Below are positions 1 through 11,300 of a DNA stretch of 64,000 nt, in pieces. Location: NCBI GenBank assembly GCA_963580285.1, contig OY757017.1, forward strand, positions 15,698,538 through 15,762,537, written 5' to 3'. Below the pieces are notes generated by a model. The model did not search any database and was not told the origin of the DNA. It worked only from the letters and a program-made list of their open reading frames with translations. A program made the position numbers and the translations under genes. Positions within the stretch are counted from its first letter, which is position 1. Each line of letters starts with the position of its first letter. This DNA is from Lucinisca nassula (lineage: Eukaryota; Mollusca; Bivalvia; Lucinida; Lucinidae).

Positions 1-1750
1 ATGCAAAAGCCTAAGTTGACAAATTTGACACTGCCATAAAATAGGCCAAGGTCAACCCAGGGTCAGCTTTTGTAAAAACTATGACGAGCCCGAGTACCAT
101 ATGATATATGCCAAGTTTCAAAGCCATTGGCCTTACGGTTCTAGAGAAGAAAATTTTTGAAGGCTTTTTACCATATATGGGCGTGGCGGCCATCTTGGTC
201 ATGTGATCTAGACCGTACTGGCAACTCTTCATTTGTTCAACTCACAAAAGCTCCATATTGAATTTTACTTAAATTGGCTCAGTAGTTTTTGAGAAAAAAT
301 GTTTTTTTTTTTGTTTTTTTTTTTGAAATATGAAATCGGAGTGACCTTGGTCTAAGGTCAATGAATGGCTTTGACCTTTCTTACCCATAGATCTTCATGT
401 ATTCAGTTACTTTACCTAATCTACACATTTTGGTGACACTGTCTTCAATGGTTTCCCTAAATATCCATTATTTTCACTTTTTCCTATGCAAAAGCCTAAG
501 TCAGCAAATTTGACATTACTGTAAAATAGGTCAAGATCAACCCAGGGTCACCATTTGAACAAATTATGATAGGCCCGAGTACCATATGCTACATGCCAAG
601 TTTCAAGGCCAATGGCCTTACGGTTCTTGAGAAGAAGAATTTCGAAGTTTCTTTACCATATATGGGCGTGGTGGCCATCTTGGTCATGTGATCTAGACCA
701 TGTTGGCAGCTTTTCATTGGTTCAACTCCCAAAGGCTCCATATTGAATTTCACTTCAACTGGCTCAGTAGTTTCTGAGAAAAATGTTTGAAATATGGAAC
801 CTGCGTGACCTTGGTCTAAGGTCAATTAATGACCTTGACCTTTCTTACACATAGATCTTCATGTATTCAGCTACTTTACCTTATCTACTAATTTTGGTGA
901 CACTGTCTTCAATGGTTTCCTAAAAATCCATTATTTTCACTTTTTCCCATGCAAAAGCCTTAGTCGGCAAATTTGACATTGCTGTAAAATAGGTCAAGGT
1001 CAACTCGGGGTCACCATTTGTACAAACTATGATGGGCCTGAGTACAATATGCTACATGCCAAGTTTCAAGGCCATTGGCCTTACGGTTCTGGAGAAGAAG
1101 AATTTTTAAGGCTTTTTACCATATATATAGGCGTGACGGCCATCTTGGTCATGTGATCTAGACAGTATTGACATTTTTTCATTTGTTCAACTCACAAAGG
1201 CTCCATATTAAATTTCACTTAAATTGGCTCAGCAGTTTTGGAGAAAAAAATGTTTGAAATCTGGATCCTGAATGACCTTGGTCTAAGGCCAATGAATGAC
1301 CTTGACCTTTCTGACCCATAGATCTTCATGTATTCAGTTACTTTACCTGATCTACAAATTTTGGTGACACTGTCTTCAATGGTTTTCCTATAAATCCATT
1401 ATTTTCACTTTGCCCCATGCAAAAGCCTACTTCGGCAAATTTGACATTGCTGTAAAATAGGTCAAGGTCAGCCCGGGGTCACCATGATGGGCCCGAGTAC
1501 CATATGCTACATGCCAAGTTTCAAGGCCACTGGCCTTATGGTTCTGGAGAAGAAGGTTTTTGAAGGCTTTTTACCATATATGGGCATGGCGGCCATCTTG
1601 GTCATGTGATCCAGACCCCGCGAACAAACTTTCGTTCCCCCATCCCCCTGAGGCTCCATATGAAATTTGGCTTTGATTGGCCCTGCAGTATAGGAGAAGA
1701 AGATCTTTGAAAATGCTGGACGGACGGACGGACGGACGGACGGACGACGG
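1..1750. repeat. Four-unit tandem array, 463-485 bp period
   Basis: Units begin with the same ATGCAAAAGCCTA-like start at 1, 486, 949 and 1417; the last is partial and diverges after about 1600. Each unit carries a GGTCAAGGTCA/TGACCTTGACC block and a CCATATATGG block followed by GGCGGCCATCTTGGTCATGTGA. A GGAC microsatellite follows at 1718-1750. The same CCATATATGG-GGCGGCCAT block recurs in the elements at 39.2-40.7 and 53.5-54.5 kb, so these look like related families. The short minus-strand reading frames here restate the repeat and are not genes. The array may begin before the window. Confidence 0.9.
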
Positions 1751-1767
1751 ACCCTGGCTATACTATA

Positions 1768-1801
1768 AGCTCACCTATGAGCCTAAAGGCTCAGGTGAGC
1801 T
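1768..1801. repeat. Terminal hairpin of the tandem-cored element
   Basis: AGCTCACCT ... AGGTGAGCT pair as outer arms, and GAGCC/GGCTC with a TAAA loop pair inside. This closes the 1-1801 array. A comparable AGCTC...GAGCT hairpin closes the array at the right end of the window. Confidence 0.85.
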
Positions 1802-2029
1802 AAAAATAAAAAATGAGTTACTTTTAGAGCGGGTTTGTCGCGAGGGTCGAACTTAAAGACAGTAGAAGCACATAAAGAGACCCGTGTAGAATTGTGCTAT
1901 AGAAGTAAACATACTGTAAATATGTTGGTCTCTAAAATCCTCAAATAGTTTCCTAGGAATTATGGTAACTGTAGATATATGAAAGACGACGGCCATTCGA
2001 GAACACCACAATCAATGTAAGTCTCCTGT

Positions 2030-2152
2030 TAGATCATGGGTACTCCTTATAACCGCCTCAATGAGACTGTTCAATCTTTGTTTGAAAAAAAACAACAAAA
2101 CAACATAGTCTGTGGGTGCTCTTTAGAACCGCTTCATTGAGGAAATATGGTA
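2030..2152. mobile_element. Two partial Fold-A MITE copies
   Basis: Fragments near 2030-2075 and 2104-2152 match one arm of the Fold-A family (core GGGTACTCGTTAGAACCGCC, here with several changes, such as GGGTGCTCTTTAGAACCGC). The opposite arms are missing or strongly diverged. Confidence 0.6.
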
Positions 2153-2252
2153 ACTCTTGATATGCAAAAGACGTTATTTTTGTACGCTGGAGTGCTGTCG
2201 TACGTAATGTTATCTCTTTGTCTCTGGTAGCACATGGGCATGTTGTTCAGGC

Positions 2253-2603
2253 GAGTTTTCGTGAAGGATACCACATGTAAACATCAGTTTTGGACTATGT
2301 CTTCATACTGAAATTAAAAAAAAAAAAAACAGCAGATAGTATTTTCATTTCTGCAAAAAACATAGAGTGTGGGTACTCGTTAGTATTGCCTACTAGTAGG
2401 CGAAGCGTTTCTAACGAACATCCACACTCTATGTTCTTGAGCAGACGTAAGAAAAATAATTTATACTCCGGTGAACCAGTTTTAATAAACACAAATGGGG
2501 TTTACCCGGGGGGGGGGGGGGGGGGTCAAAATTATATAGGCGTGTTTTCGTGATGGATACCACACGTTAACATTCATTTTGGACTTTGTCTTCATATCGA
2601 ACA
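2253..2603. mobile_element. Fold-A palindromic MITE copy with flanking 60-bp direct repeats
   Basis: Arms 2359-2383 and 2411-2435 are near-perfect reverse complements (ACATAGAGTGTGGG side). Outside them, 2253-2312 and about 2540-2602 are direct repeats, roughly 88% alike by eye, running from GGCG-GTTTTCGTGA to GTCTTCATA. A run of about 18 G lies at 2510-2526. No protein is supported; the overlapping frames on both strands are palindrome artefacts. Confidence 0.7.
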
Positions 2604-3389
2604 CATGCACCCTTTAAGAAGTGCAATATGAGAACTTTTTCGTACGAGCGTCTTTAATTACCACCAACAAAGGTGATTACATTAGTTTGTGTAATCGATT
2701 GATGTCAATTTGCTGATAAATCGATTAAGCCACATCGATTGTCGAATTGTATGTTAAAAGGTGCGAAAAACGCCTGTACGAACTTTATTCCTCAGGCCTG
2801 AAGACCGACACAAATACCTGTGCAAGAGTGAAGATCTAGCTGTGATAACTCTTACATAGTCGCCCCATATGGCTCTACACTGCAGGTTATCCAGGCAATG
2901 ATATTTTCCTAAACGAAGGAAGTTATATTATCCTGTAAAGCGGTCAGTGGGTTTTACAATGGTTTATTTTTTTTAATTTATTGTTTTTTTGTTGTTTTTT
3001 TTTTCATTCACACACTTATAACATATATTTCACGGCGTTTCAAGAGCGTTGGCAGTACAGTTACATGTATATTTCTAACAGAGATGAGTAAACAAGAAGA
3101 AAGGTGTTAAAACATCTTCCCTGAATAAGACTGCCGGAAGCCGTCATCCAAAGGCTCGGAGACAATACAGACATCAGAACCAGTTCTCAAATTACAGCGT
3201 TCCCGTGCCATCAGAAACCAGGATCCGAACCTCCGACAACAAGCCCAGACGCCGAGGTAACTCTCCGGCTAAGCCCCAGAGCCAGCGTGGTGTCTTTGGA
3301 ATTTTTTCGGTAATTTACCCTTGAAATGGAAAACAAGGATACCGTTTAGTCATTACTATCTTATCACAACAGCACACACCAGGTCCTTC
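2604..3389. other. Unassigned spacer
   Basis: No gene or recognised element seen. It holds a T-rich run at about 2965-3004 and a moderately GC-rich stretch at 3120-3290. Confidence 0.4.
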
Positions 3390-3476
3390 AGGAGAGAATG
3401 ACTCAAACAAAGCATGCGATACTGGCTAAATAATGTGGCATATTTGAAGGGTGTTAACAATGCAACACACATCATC
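3390..3476 (-). repeat. Inverted Sat-G satellite segment (left part)
   Basis: The reverse complement matches the Sat-G block that contains GATGTGTGTTGCATTGT and GCCAGTATCGCATG (for example near 6484-6555 and 8980-9045). The rest of this inverted unit resumes at 4972, after a 1.5-kb insertion. Confidence 0.8.
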
Positions 3477-4971
3477 GAAAAGGAGCAGATCAACATGTGG
3501 ATTTTTTTCTCATTAACTTGTTGGGCTAGGATGGCTCTATAAACACGTAAGGTTTGAAAAGTTTTGTATTTGTAGCTTTTGTGGGAGCAGGTAAAAGGTT
3601 TCTATTTTCGCCTATGGAAAACATTTAGTGGAAAGCTCCCTATAGCAAAAGTAGAAAATGTCAGCAGCACCGTCCTGTTTTAGTCATTACATACTATTTC
3701 CACACATTTGTACTGTTTCATAAAATGTATCTTCATGGCATGTATTTTGCCTTGGGTACTGTAAAAATGTAATGGTAGTGATACGTTAGGTCTAACTGGG
3801 TGTATTTGATGAATATTTGCTCAGATCTATGTTCTTGGGCGTGTGGGGGTTACTTTAAAGCCATGTAAATCAGATTTTATTGATGTGTTTGGAAAGGAGA
3901 CTTGCAGTAATTTGTATTTGCACAAAAACAAGAAAGAATCTACTCCATCTGGAATATAAGAGTAAGGTTTCATGGCACTAGGACTATGTCTCAAACAAAA
4001 GCAAAACTTCAAAATTGTCTCTCTGAAACAGCCCGCTGTAAAATCCCGATAAGTTGTCTTATCCGTTATAAGTTCTAATTTATTGTATTCATGTAAAAGG
4101 ATTCAGCCAATTCTCATGGCATTCAGGCATTTATAAACATTTTCTTGGCTGTTTTGTCTTCAAAATATCCTCGAAATGCCATTTTCTCCTTTAAATAAGG
4201 GGTGTAAGTCTGGAAATAGCCATAAAAATGAGTATTGGTGCTATTTAGGCATAATTCTGCGCATTTTTGGATTGAATTGTTCAAAAGACATTTGATGAGA
4301 ACCACTGATGCAAGCCGGTGTCTGGGTTCCATTCCAGAAAGAGATAAACTTTGCGCTTTTCAAAAACATATGGTTTGTTCGGCTTTCATTGTTGAATCTG
4401 AAAGCGATAATTTTTTCGCAAACTTGAAAAATTCTTTGTGACTGAACTTTTATTAAGCATGACTAAATTATTAGATATGACCTAAATTTCTATTTGGCAA
4501 TTCTTTTGATGCGTCATAAAGAAAATAGGGGTTTGGTATACTGTATGTAGCATTGCACTAAATACTGGGAGGTGCCGAGTTTTATCACTTGTGGACCGAG
4601 CTTTTAGTTGCGTTCAAAATACCAGACTTGCTTCAATTGGATATATACCCCATGTTTTATTTCAAAATGAGGAAATAATAAAAATAAGGGACTAAAATGA
4701 TGCATGTTTTATAAATATATCTGCAAGCTCAAAGAAAGTATTGCTGATTTTATATGGTCATCCCTCCTTTAAAAATGTTGGTTTGTTTTTACTCCGTTCA
4801 AGTAGATAAACAAACATGGTTGACTGTAACTTGAAAAGGAGCAGATCAACATGTGGATTTTTTCTCATTAACGTGTTGGGCTAGGATGGCTCTATAAACA
4901 AGTAAGGTTTGAAAAGTTTTGTATGTGTAGGTTTGTGGGAGCAGGTTGAAAACATTTAGTGGAAAACTCCC
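3477..4971. mobile_element. 1.5-kb insertion with LTR-like terminal direct repeats
   Basis: The left repeat (3477-3640) and right repeat (4833-4971) both start GAAAAGGAGCAGATCAACAT and end GTGGAAA(G/A)CTCCC. They are very similar; the left copy has an extra segment of about 20 bp. The insertion splits an inverted Sat-G unit (3390-3476 on one side, 4972-5134 on the other). The 1.2-kb interior holds no recognisable gag or pol and no clear primer-binding site next to the left repeat. It could be a non-autonomous LTR element (TRIM-like) or a duplicated segment. About 40 bp of satellite appears missing at the junction, and I see no clean TSD. Confidence 0.55.
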
Positions 4972-5385
4972 ATATGCTTGCCACCTAATCCTCAGTTAAG
5001 TGCTCAGCTTTCGTCCACACACTCACTGACTAATAGACTCTTTGACTCACTAACTCGAAGTTTTTACATTGTATTGTATGAATAAAACACGTCAAACGAC
5101 ACTAAATAGATTAAGCGGCGCACTGGAAAAGTGTGACCGGCCCCGATAGCTCAGTTGGTAGAGTGTCCGCTCCGGAGAACGGGAGGTCACGGGTTCGATC
5201 CGGGCCGCGACATACCGAAGTCATTAAAATGGTACTAGCTGCTCCTCGCTTGGCACTCAGATTTACGTCGTGATATGACTGAAAAATTGTTGAAAGCGAC
5301 GTTAAACCCGAATTAACACACACACACACTGGAGAAGTGTCCACAGTGCTACACATATCCGATGAAATAAGCTTTGTTTCCATTG
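4972..5385 (-). repeat. Inverted Sat-G satellite segment (right part), split by a SINE
   Basis: 4972-5134 and 5327-5385 read as the reverse complement of the Sat-G block with GTGTAGCACTGTGGACACTT. The SINE at 5135-5326 interrupts it. At about 5386 orientation flips and the satellite continues in direct orientation (compare 12110-12170), so an inversion junction lies there. Confidence 0.8.
5135..5326 (+). mobile_element. tRNA-derived SINE with 14-bp TSD
   Basis: The head (from about 5139) is tRNA-like: A-box-like TAGCTCAGTTGGTAGAG and B-box GGTTCGATCC, with no intact cloverleaf maintained downstream. The body continues to a GCGACGTTAAACCCG motif and a CA-rich tail. TSDs are 5121-5134 (CACTGGAAAAGTGT) and 5327-5340 (CACTGGAGAAGTGT), 13/14 identical. 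It inserted into inverted Sat-G DNA. A genuine tRNA gene is unlikely because of the long 3' body, the tail and the TSDs. Confidence 0.9.
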
Positions 5386-8300
5386 AGGCACATAACCTAT
5401 TCAGTATCGTTTGACCTGTTGTATTCATAAAAAATCATGTAAATATCATGTATCATGTAAAGAGGGAATGGGAGATTTAGAGAGGGAGTGAGAGTGGGTG
5501 CATATGTCACTGGACTGAATGAGTACGTGGCAAATATGTCTTTGAACAGTGAAAGAAGGAATATCATATTTATCTGATGTGTGTTGCACTGTGAACACTT
5601 TCCCGGTGCGCCATATTATATAGCCAGAAGGATATGACAAGTGTTATTTATGATATGCAAATGCTTGAATGAGTAAGTGAATGAGTGATTGAGAGACCGG
5701 TAAAATTGAGTGTGGGGGAGCTTGACTGACTGTGTGCGTGGTAAGCCTGTCTTAATGGAAACAAAGCTTATTTCTTCGGATGTGTGTAGCACTGTAGACA
5801 CTTTTCCAGTTTGCCGCTGTGATTCCCAATGAGAGCAAACGGGGAAATTGATGAATAAATACGAGGCAAGCAAGTTTTAGAAAAAAAATAAGACTTTTAC
5901 TTTACCTGATTATGAAGCAATGTGAAGCCTTCCAAATGTGCCATATTATCGTTATCTATTCCTTATCTTATGACATGTTTTATTCATGGTATCATGTATA
6001 CATGAATGAGTGAAAGAGTGGATAAGGGATTGAGAGATTGAGTCAGAGTGGGTGAGTAGGACACTTGACTGTACGTACCAAATATGTCTTGTGTTTAGCA
6101 CTGTGAACACTTTCCCATCGCGCCACATTATGTAACCTGTAGGGTACGAGAAGTATTATTCATGATAATTCTTGAACGTGTGAGTACGTGAATTGGTGAT
6201 TGAGGGACCGTTGAAATTTAGTGAGTGGGACCTTGACTGACTGAGTGGGTGGTGAGCCTGTCTTGATGGAAAAAAACGTTTATTTCTTCGGATGTGTGTA
6301 GCACTGTGGACACTTTTCCAATCCACCATGTATCCATACAATATCATGTAACAACTTTGAGTTAGTGAGTCTGTTAGTCAAAGAGTGTGTCAATAATGGG
6401 TGGAAGCAAGAGGAACACTTAACTGAGGAGTGCGTGACAAGCATATGTATGTAATGAAAGAAAGAAATTATATTTATTCATATGATGTGTGTTGCATTGT
6501 GGACACCCTTCAAAAATGTCAAATTATCTAGCCAGTACCGCATGATTTGCTTGAGTCATTGATAAAATGAGAATGCATGAAAGAGTAAATGACTAACCGA
6601 ATGAGTGAGTGAGTGAGTGAGTGAGTATGTGAGTGAGTAAACGATTGAGTGAGTGAATAAAAGTTAGTGAGTGAGTCAGTGGGTTAGTGAATCTCTTGAC
6701 TGAATGAGCGCATGACAAACATTATTTCATAAAATATCAACAAGCATGTGCAAAAATAAAAATGGACAGGAGAGATTGTCTATCCAAATGTTAGTTTCCG
6801 CATAACATTAACGCGATTTATGTTTTTTTCATTTATGGTCAAGATGATCTTCCCCCGCACAACCGTTTGAAGAAAATAACACCAAGATCTGTGACAACTA
6901 TGTCTTCACTGAAACAAAGAATAACATCTTAATCTGATGTGTGTAGTACCGTGAACACTTTCCCGGTGCGCCATATTATATAACCAGTAGGGTATGAAAA
7001 GTATTATTAGGTAAATGCTTGAATGAGTGAGTTAGTGAATGATTGATTGAGAAACCGTTGGGATTTAGTGAGTAGGAGCTTGACTGACTGAGTGCGTGGT
7101 AAGCCTGTCTTAATGGAAACAAAGCTTATTTCTTCGGATGTGTGTAGCACTGTGGACACTTTTCCAATGCGCCTTGTCGTTTCACGTGTTTATTCATACA
7201 ATATCATGTAACAACTTTGAGTTAGTGAGTCTATTAGACAAAAAGTGTGCCAATATTGGCTGGAAGCAGGCGGAGCACTTAACTGAGAAGTGCGTGACAA
7301 ACATATGTATGTAATGAAAGAAAGAAATTATATTTATTCATATGATGTGTGTTGCATTGTGGACACCCTTCAAAAATGCCAAAATATCTAGCCAGTATCG
7401 CATGATTTGTATGAGTCATTGATAAAATAAGAATACATGAAAGAGTAAATGACTACCGAATGAGTGAGTGAGTGAGTGAGTATGTGAGTGAGTGAACGAG
7501 TGAATAAAATCAGTGAGTGAGTGAGTCAGTGGGTTAATGAATCTCTTGACTGAATGAGCGCATGGCAAACATTATTTCATAAAATATCAACAAACATGTA
7601 CAAAAATATATATGGACAGAAGAGATTGTCTATCCAAATGTTAGTTTCCGCATAACATTAACGCGATTTATGTTTTTTTTTCATTTATGGTCAAGATGAT
7701 CTTCCCACGCACAACCGTTTGAAGATGATAACACCTAGATCTGAGACAACTATGTCGTCACTGAAACGAAGAATAACATCTTTATCTGATGTGTGTAGCA
7801 CAGTGAACACTTTCCCGGTGCGCCATATTATATAGCAAGAAGAATATGACAAGTGTTATTTATGATTTTCAAACGCTTCAATGAGTAAGTGAATGAGTGT
7901 TTGAGAGACCGGTAAAATTGAGTGAGCGGGAGCTTGACTGACTGTATACGTGGAAAGCCTGTCTTAATGGAAACAAAGCTTATTTCTTCGGATGTGTGTA
8001 GCACTGTAGACACTTTTCTAGTATGCCGCTGTGATTCCCCCATGAGAGCAAACGGGGGAATTGATGAATAAATACGAGGCAAGCAAGTTTTAGGAAAATT
8101 AAGACTTTTACTTTACCTGATTACGAAGCAATGTGAAGCCTTCCAAATGTGCCATATTATAGTTATCAATTCCTTATCTTATGACATGTTTTATTCATTG
8201 AAGAATGTATACATGAATGAGTGAAAGAGTGGATGAGGGAATGAACGGGAGCTTAACTGACTGTGTGCGTGGTAAGCCTGTCTACATGGAAACAAAGCTT

Positions 8301-11300
8301 ATTTCTTCGGATGTGTGTAGCACTGTAGACATTTTTCCAGTATGCCGCTGTGATTCCCAATGAGAGCAAATGGGGAAATTTAAGACTTTTACTTTACCTG
8401 ATTACGAAGCAATGTGAAGCCTTCCAAATGTGTCATATTATCGTTATCAATTCCTTATCTTATGACATGTTTTATTCATGGTATCATGTATACATGAATG
8501 GGTGAAAGAGTGGATAAGGGATTGAGGGATTGAGTGAGAGTGGGTGAGTAGGGCACTTGACTGTACGTACCAAATATGTATTGTGTTTAGCACTGTGAAC
8601 ACTTTCCCATCGCGCCACATTATGTAACCTGTAGGGCACGACAAGTATTATTCATGATATGTAAATTCTTGAACGTGTGAGTACGTGAATTGGTGATTGA
8701 GGGACCGTTGAAATTTAGTGAGTGGGACCTTGACTGACTGAGTGGGTGGTAAGCCTGTCTTGATGGAAAAAACGTTTATTTCTTCGGATGTGTGTAGCAC
8801 TGTGGACACTTTTCCAATCCACCATGTATTCATACAATATCATGTAACAACTTTGAGTTAGTGAGTCTGTTAGTCAAAGAGTGTGTCGATAATGGGTGGA
8901 AACAAGAGGAGCACTTAACTGAGGAGTGCGTGACAAGCATATGTATGTAATGAAAGAAAGAAATTATATTTATTCATATGATGTGTGTTGCATTGTGGAC
9001 ACCCTTCAAAAATGCCAAATTATCTAGCCAGTATCGCATGATTTGTTTGAGTCATTGATAAAATGAGAATACATGAAAGAGTAAATGTCTAACCGAATGA
9101 GTGAGTGAGTGAGTGAGTGAGTGAGTGAGTATGTGAGTATGCGAACGAGTGAGTGAGTGAATAAAAGTCAGTGAGTGAGTCATTGGGTTAGTGAATCTCT
9201 TGACTGAATGAGCGCATGACAAACATTATTTCATAAATTATCAACAAACATGTACAAAAATGTATATGGACAGGAGAGATTGTCTATCCATATGTTAGTT
9301 TCCGCATAACATTAACGTGATTTATGTCTTTTTTTTTCATTTATGGTCAAGTTGATCTTCCCACGCACAACCGTTTGAAGAAAATAACACCCAGATCTGT
9401 GACAACTACGTCTTCACTGAAACAAAGAATAACATCTTTATCTGATGTGTGTAGCACTGTGAACACTTTCCCGGTGCGCCAAATTATATAGCAAGAAGGA
9501 TATGACAAGTGTTATTTATGATATGCAAACGCTTGAATGAGTAAGTGAATGAGTGATTGAGAAACCGTTTGGATTGAATGAGCCGGAGCTTGACTGACTG
9601 TGTGCGTGGTAATCCTGTCTTAATGGAAACAAAGCTTATTTCTTCGGATGTGTGTAGCACTGTAAAAACTTTTCCAGTATGCCGCTGTGATTCCCCATGA
9701 GAGCAAACGGGGAAATTTAAGACATTTACTTTACTTGATTTCGAAGCAATGTGAAGCATTCCAAATGTGCCAAATTATCGTTATCAATTCCTTATCTTAT
9801 GACATGTTTTATTCATGGTATTATGTAAATAAATGAGTGAAAGAGTGGATGAGGGATCGAGAGATAGAGTGAGAGTGGGTGAGTAGGGCACTTGACTGTA
9901 CGTGCCAAATATGTCTTGTGTTTAGCACTGTGAACACTTTCCCATCGCGCCACATTATGTAACCTTTAGGGTACGACAAGTATTATTCATGATATGTAAA
10001 TTCTTGAACGTGTGAGGACGTGAATGGGTGATTGAGGGACCGTTGAAATTAAGTGAGTGGGACCTTGGCTGACTGAGTGGGTGGTAAGCCTGTCTTGATG
10101 TAAAAAACGTTTACTTCTTCGGATGTGTGTAACACGGTGGACACTTTTCCAATCCACCATGTATTCATACAATATCATGTAACAACTTTGAGTTAGTGAG
10201 TCTGTTAGTCAAAGAGTGTGTCAATAATGGGCGGAAGCAAGCGGAGCACTTAACTGAGGAGTGCGTGACAAGCATATGTATGTAATGAAAGAAAGAAATT
10301 ATATTTATTCATATGATGTGTGTTGCATTGTGGACACCCTTCAAAAATGCCAAATTATCTAGCCAGTATCGCATGATTTGTTTGAGTCATTTATAAAATG
10401 AGAATACATGAAACAGTAAATGACTAACCGAATGAGTGAGTGAGTGAGTGAGTATGTGAGTGTGTGAACGAGTGAGTGAGTGAATAAAAGTCAGTGAGTG
10501 AGTGAGGCAGTGGGTTAGTGAATCTCTTGACTGAATGAGCGCATGACAAACATTATTTCATAAAATATCAACAAACATGTACAAAAATATATATGGACAG
10601 GAGAGATTGTCTATCCAAATGTTAGTTTCCGCATAACATTTACGCGATTTATGTTTTGTTCTTATTTATGGTCAAGATGATTTTCCCACGCACAACCGTT
10701 TGAAGAAAATAACACCTAGATCTGTGACAAGTATGTCTTCACTGAAACAAAGAATAACATCTTTATCTGATCTGTGTAGCACTGTGAACACTTTCCCAGT
10801 GCGCCTTATTATATAACTAGTATGGAATGAAAAGTATAATTCACGATATGTAAATGCTTGAATGAGTGAGTAAGTGAATGATTGATTGAGAAACCGTTGG
10901 GATTTAGTGAGTAGGAGCTTGACTGACTGAGTGCGTGGTAAGCCTGTCTTAATGGAAACAAAGCTTATTTCTTCGGATGTGTGTAGCACTGTGGACACTT
11001 TTCTAATGCACCATGTCGTTTCACGTGTTTATTCATACATGATCATGTAACGTGAGTCTATTAGACAAAAAGTGTGTCAATATTGGCTGGAAGCAGGCGG
11101 AGCACTTAACTGAGAAGTGCGTGATAAACATATGTATGTAATGAAAGAAAGAAATTATATTTATGCACATGATGTGTGTTACATTGTGGACACCCTTCAA
11201 AAATGCCAAATTATCTAGCCAGTATCGCATTTATTGTTTGAGTCATTGATAAAATGAGAATACATGAAAGAGTAAATGACTAACCGAATGAGTGAGTGAG

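Noticed and set aside
5139..5215. tRNA gene
   Set aside because: A and B boxes are present, but a non-tRNA body, tail and 14-bp target-site duplications show a SINE.
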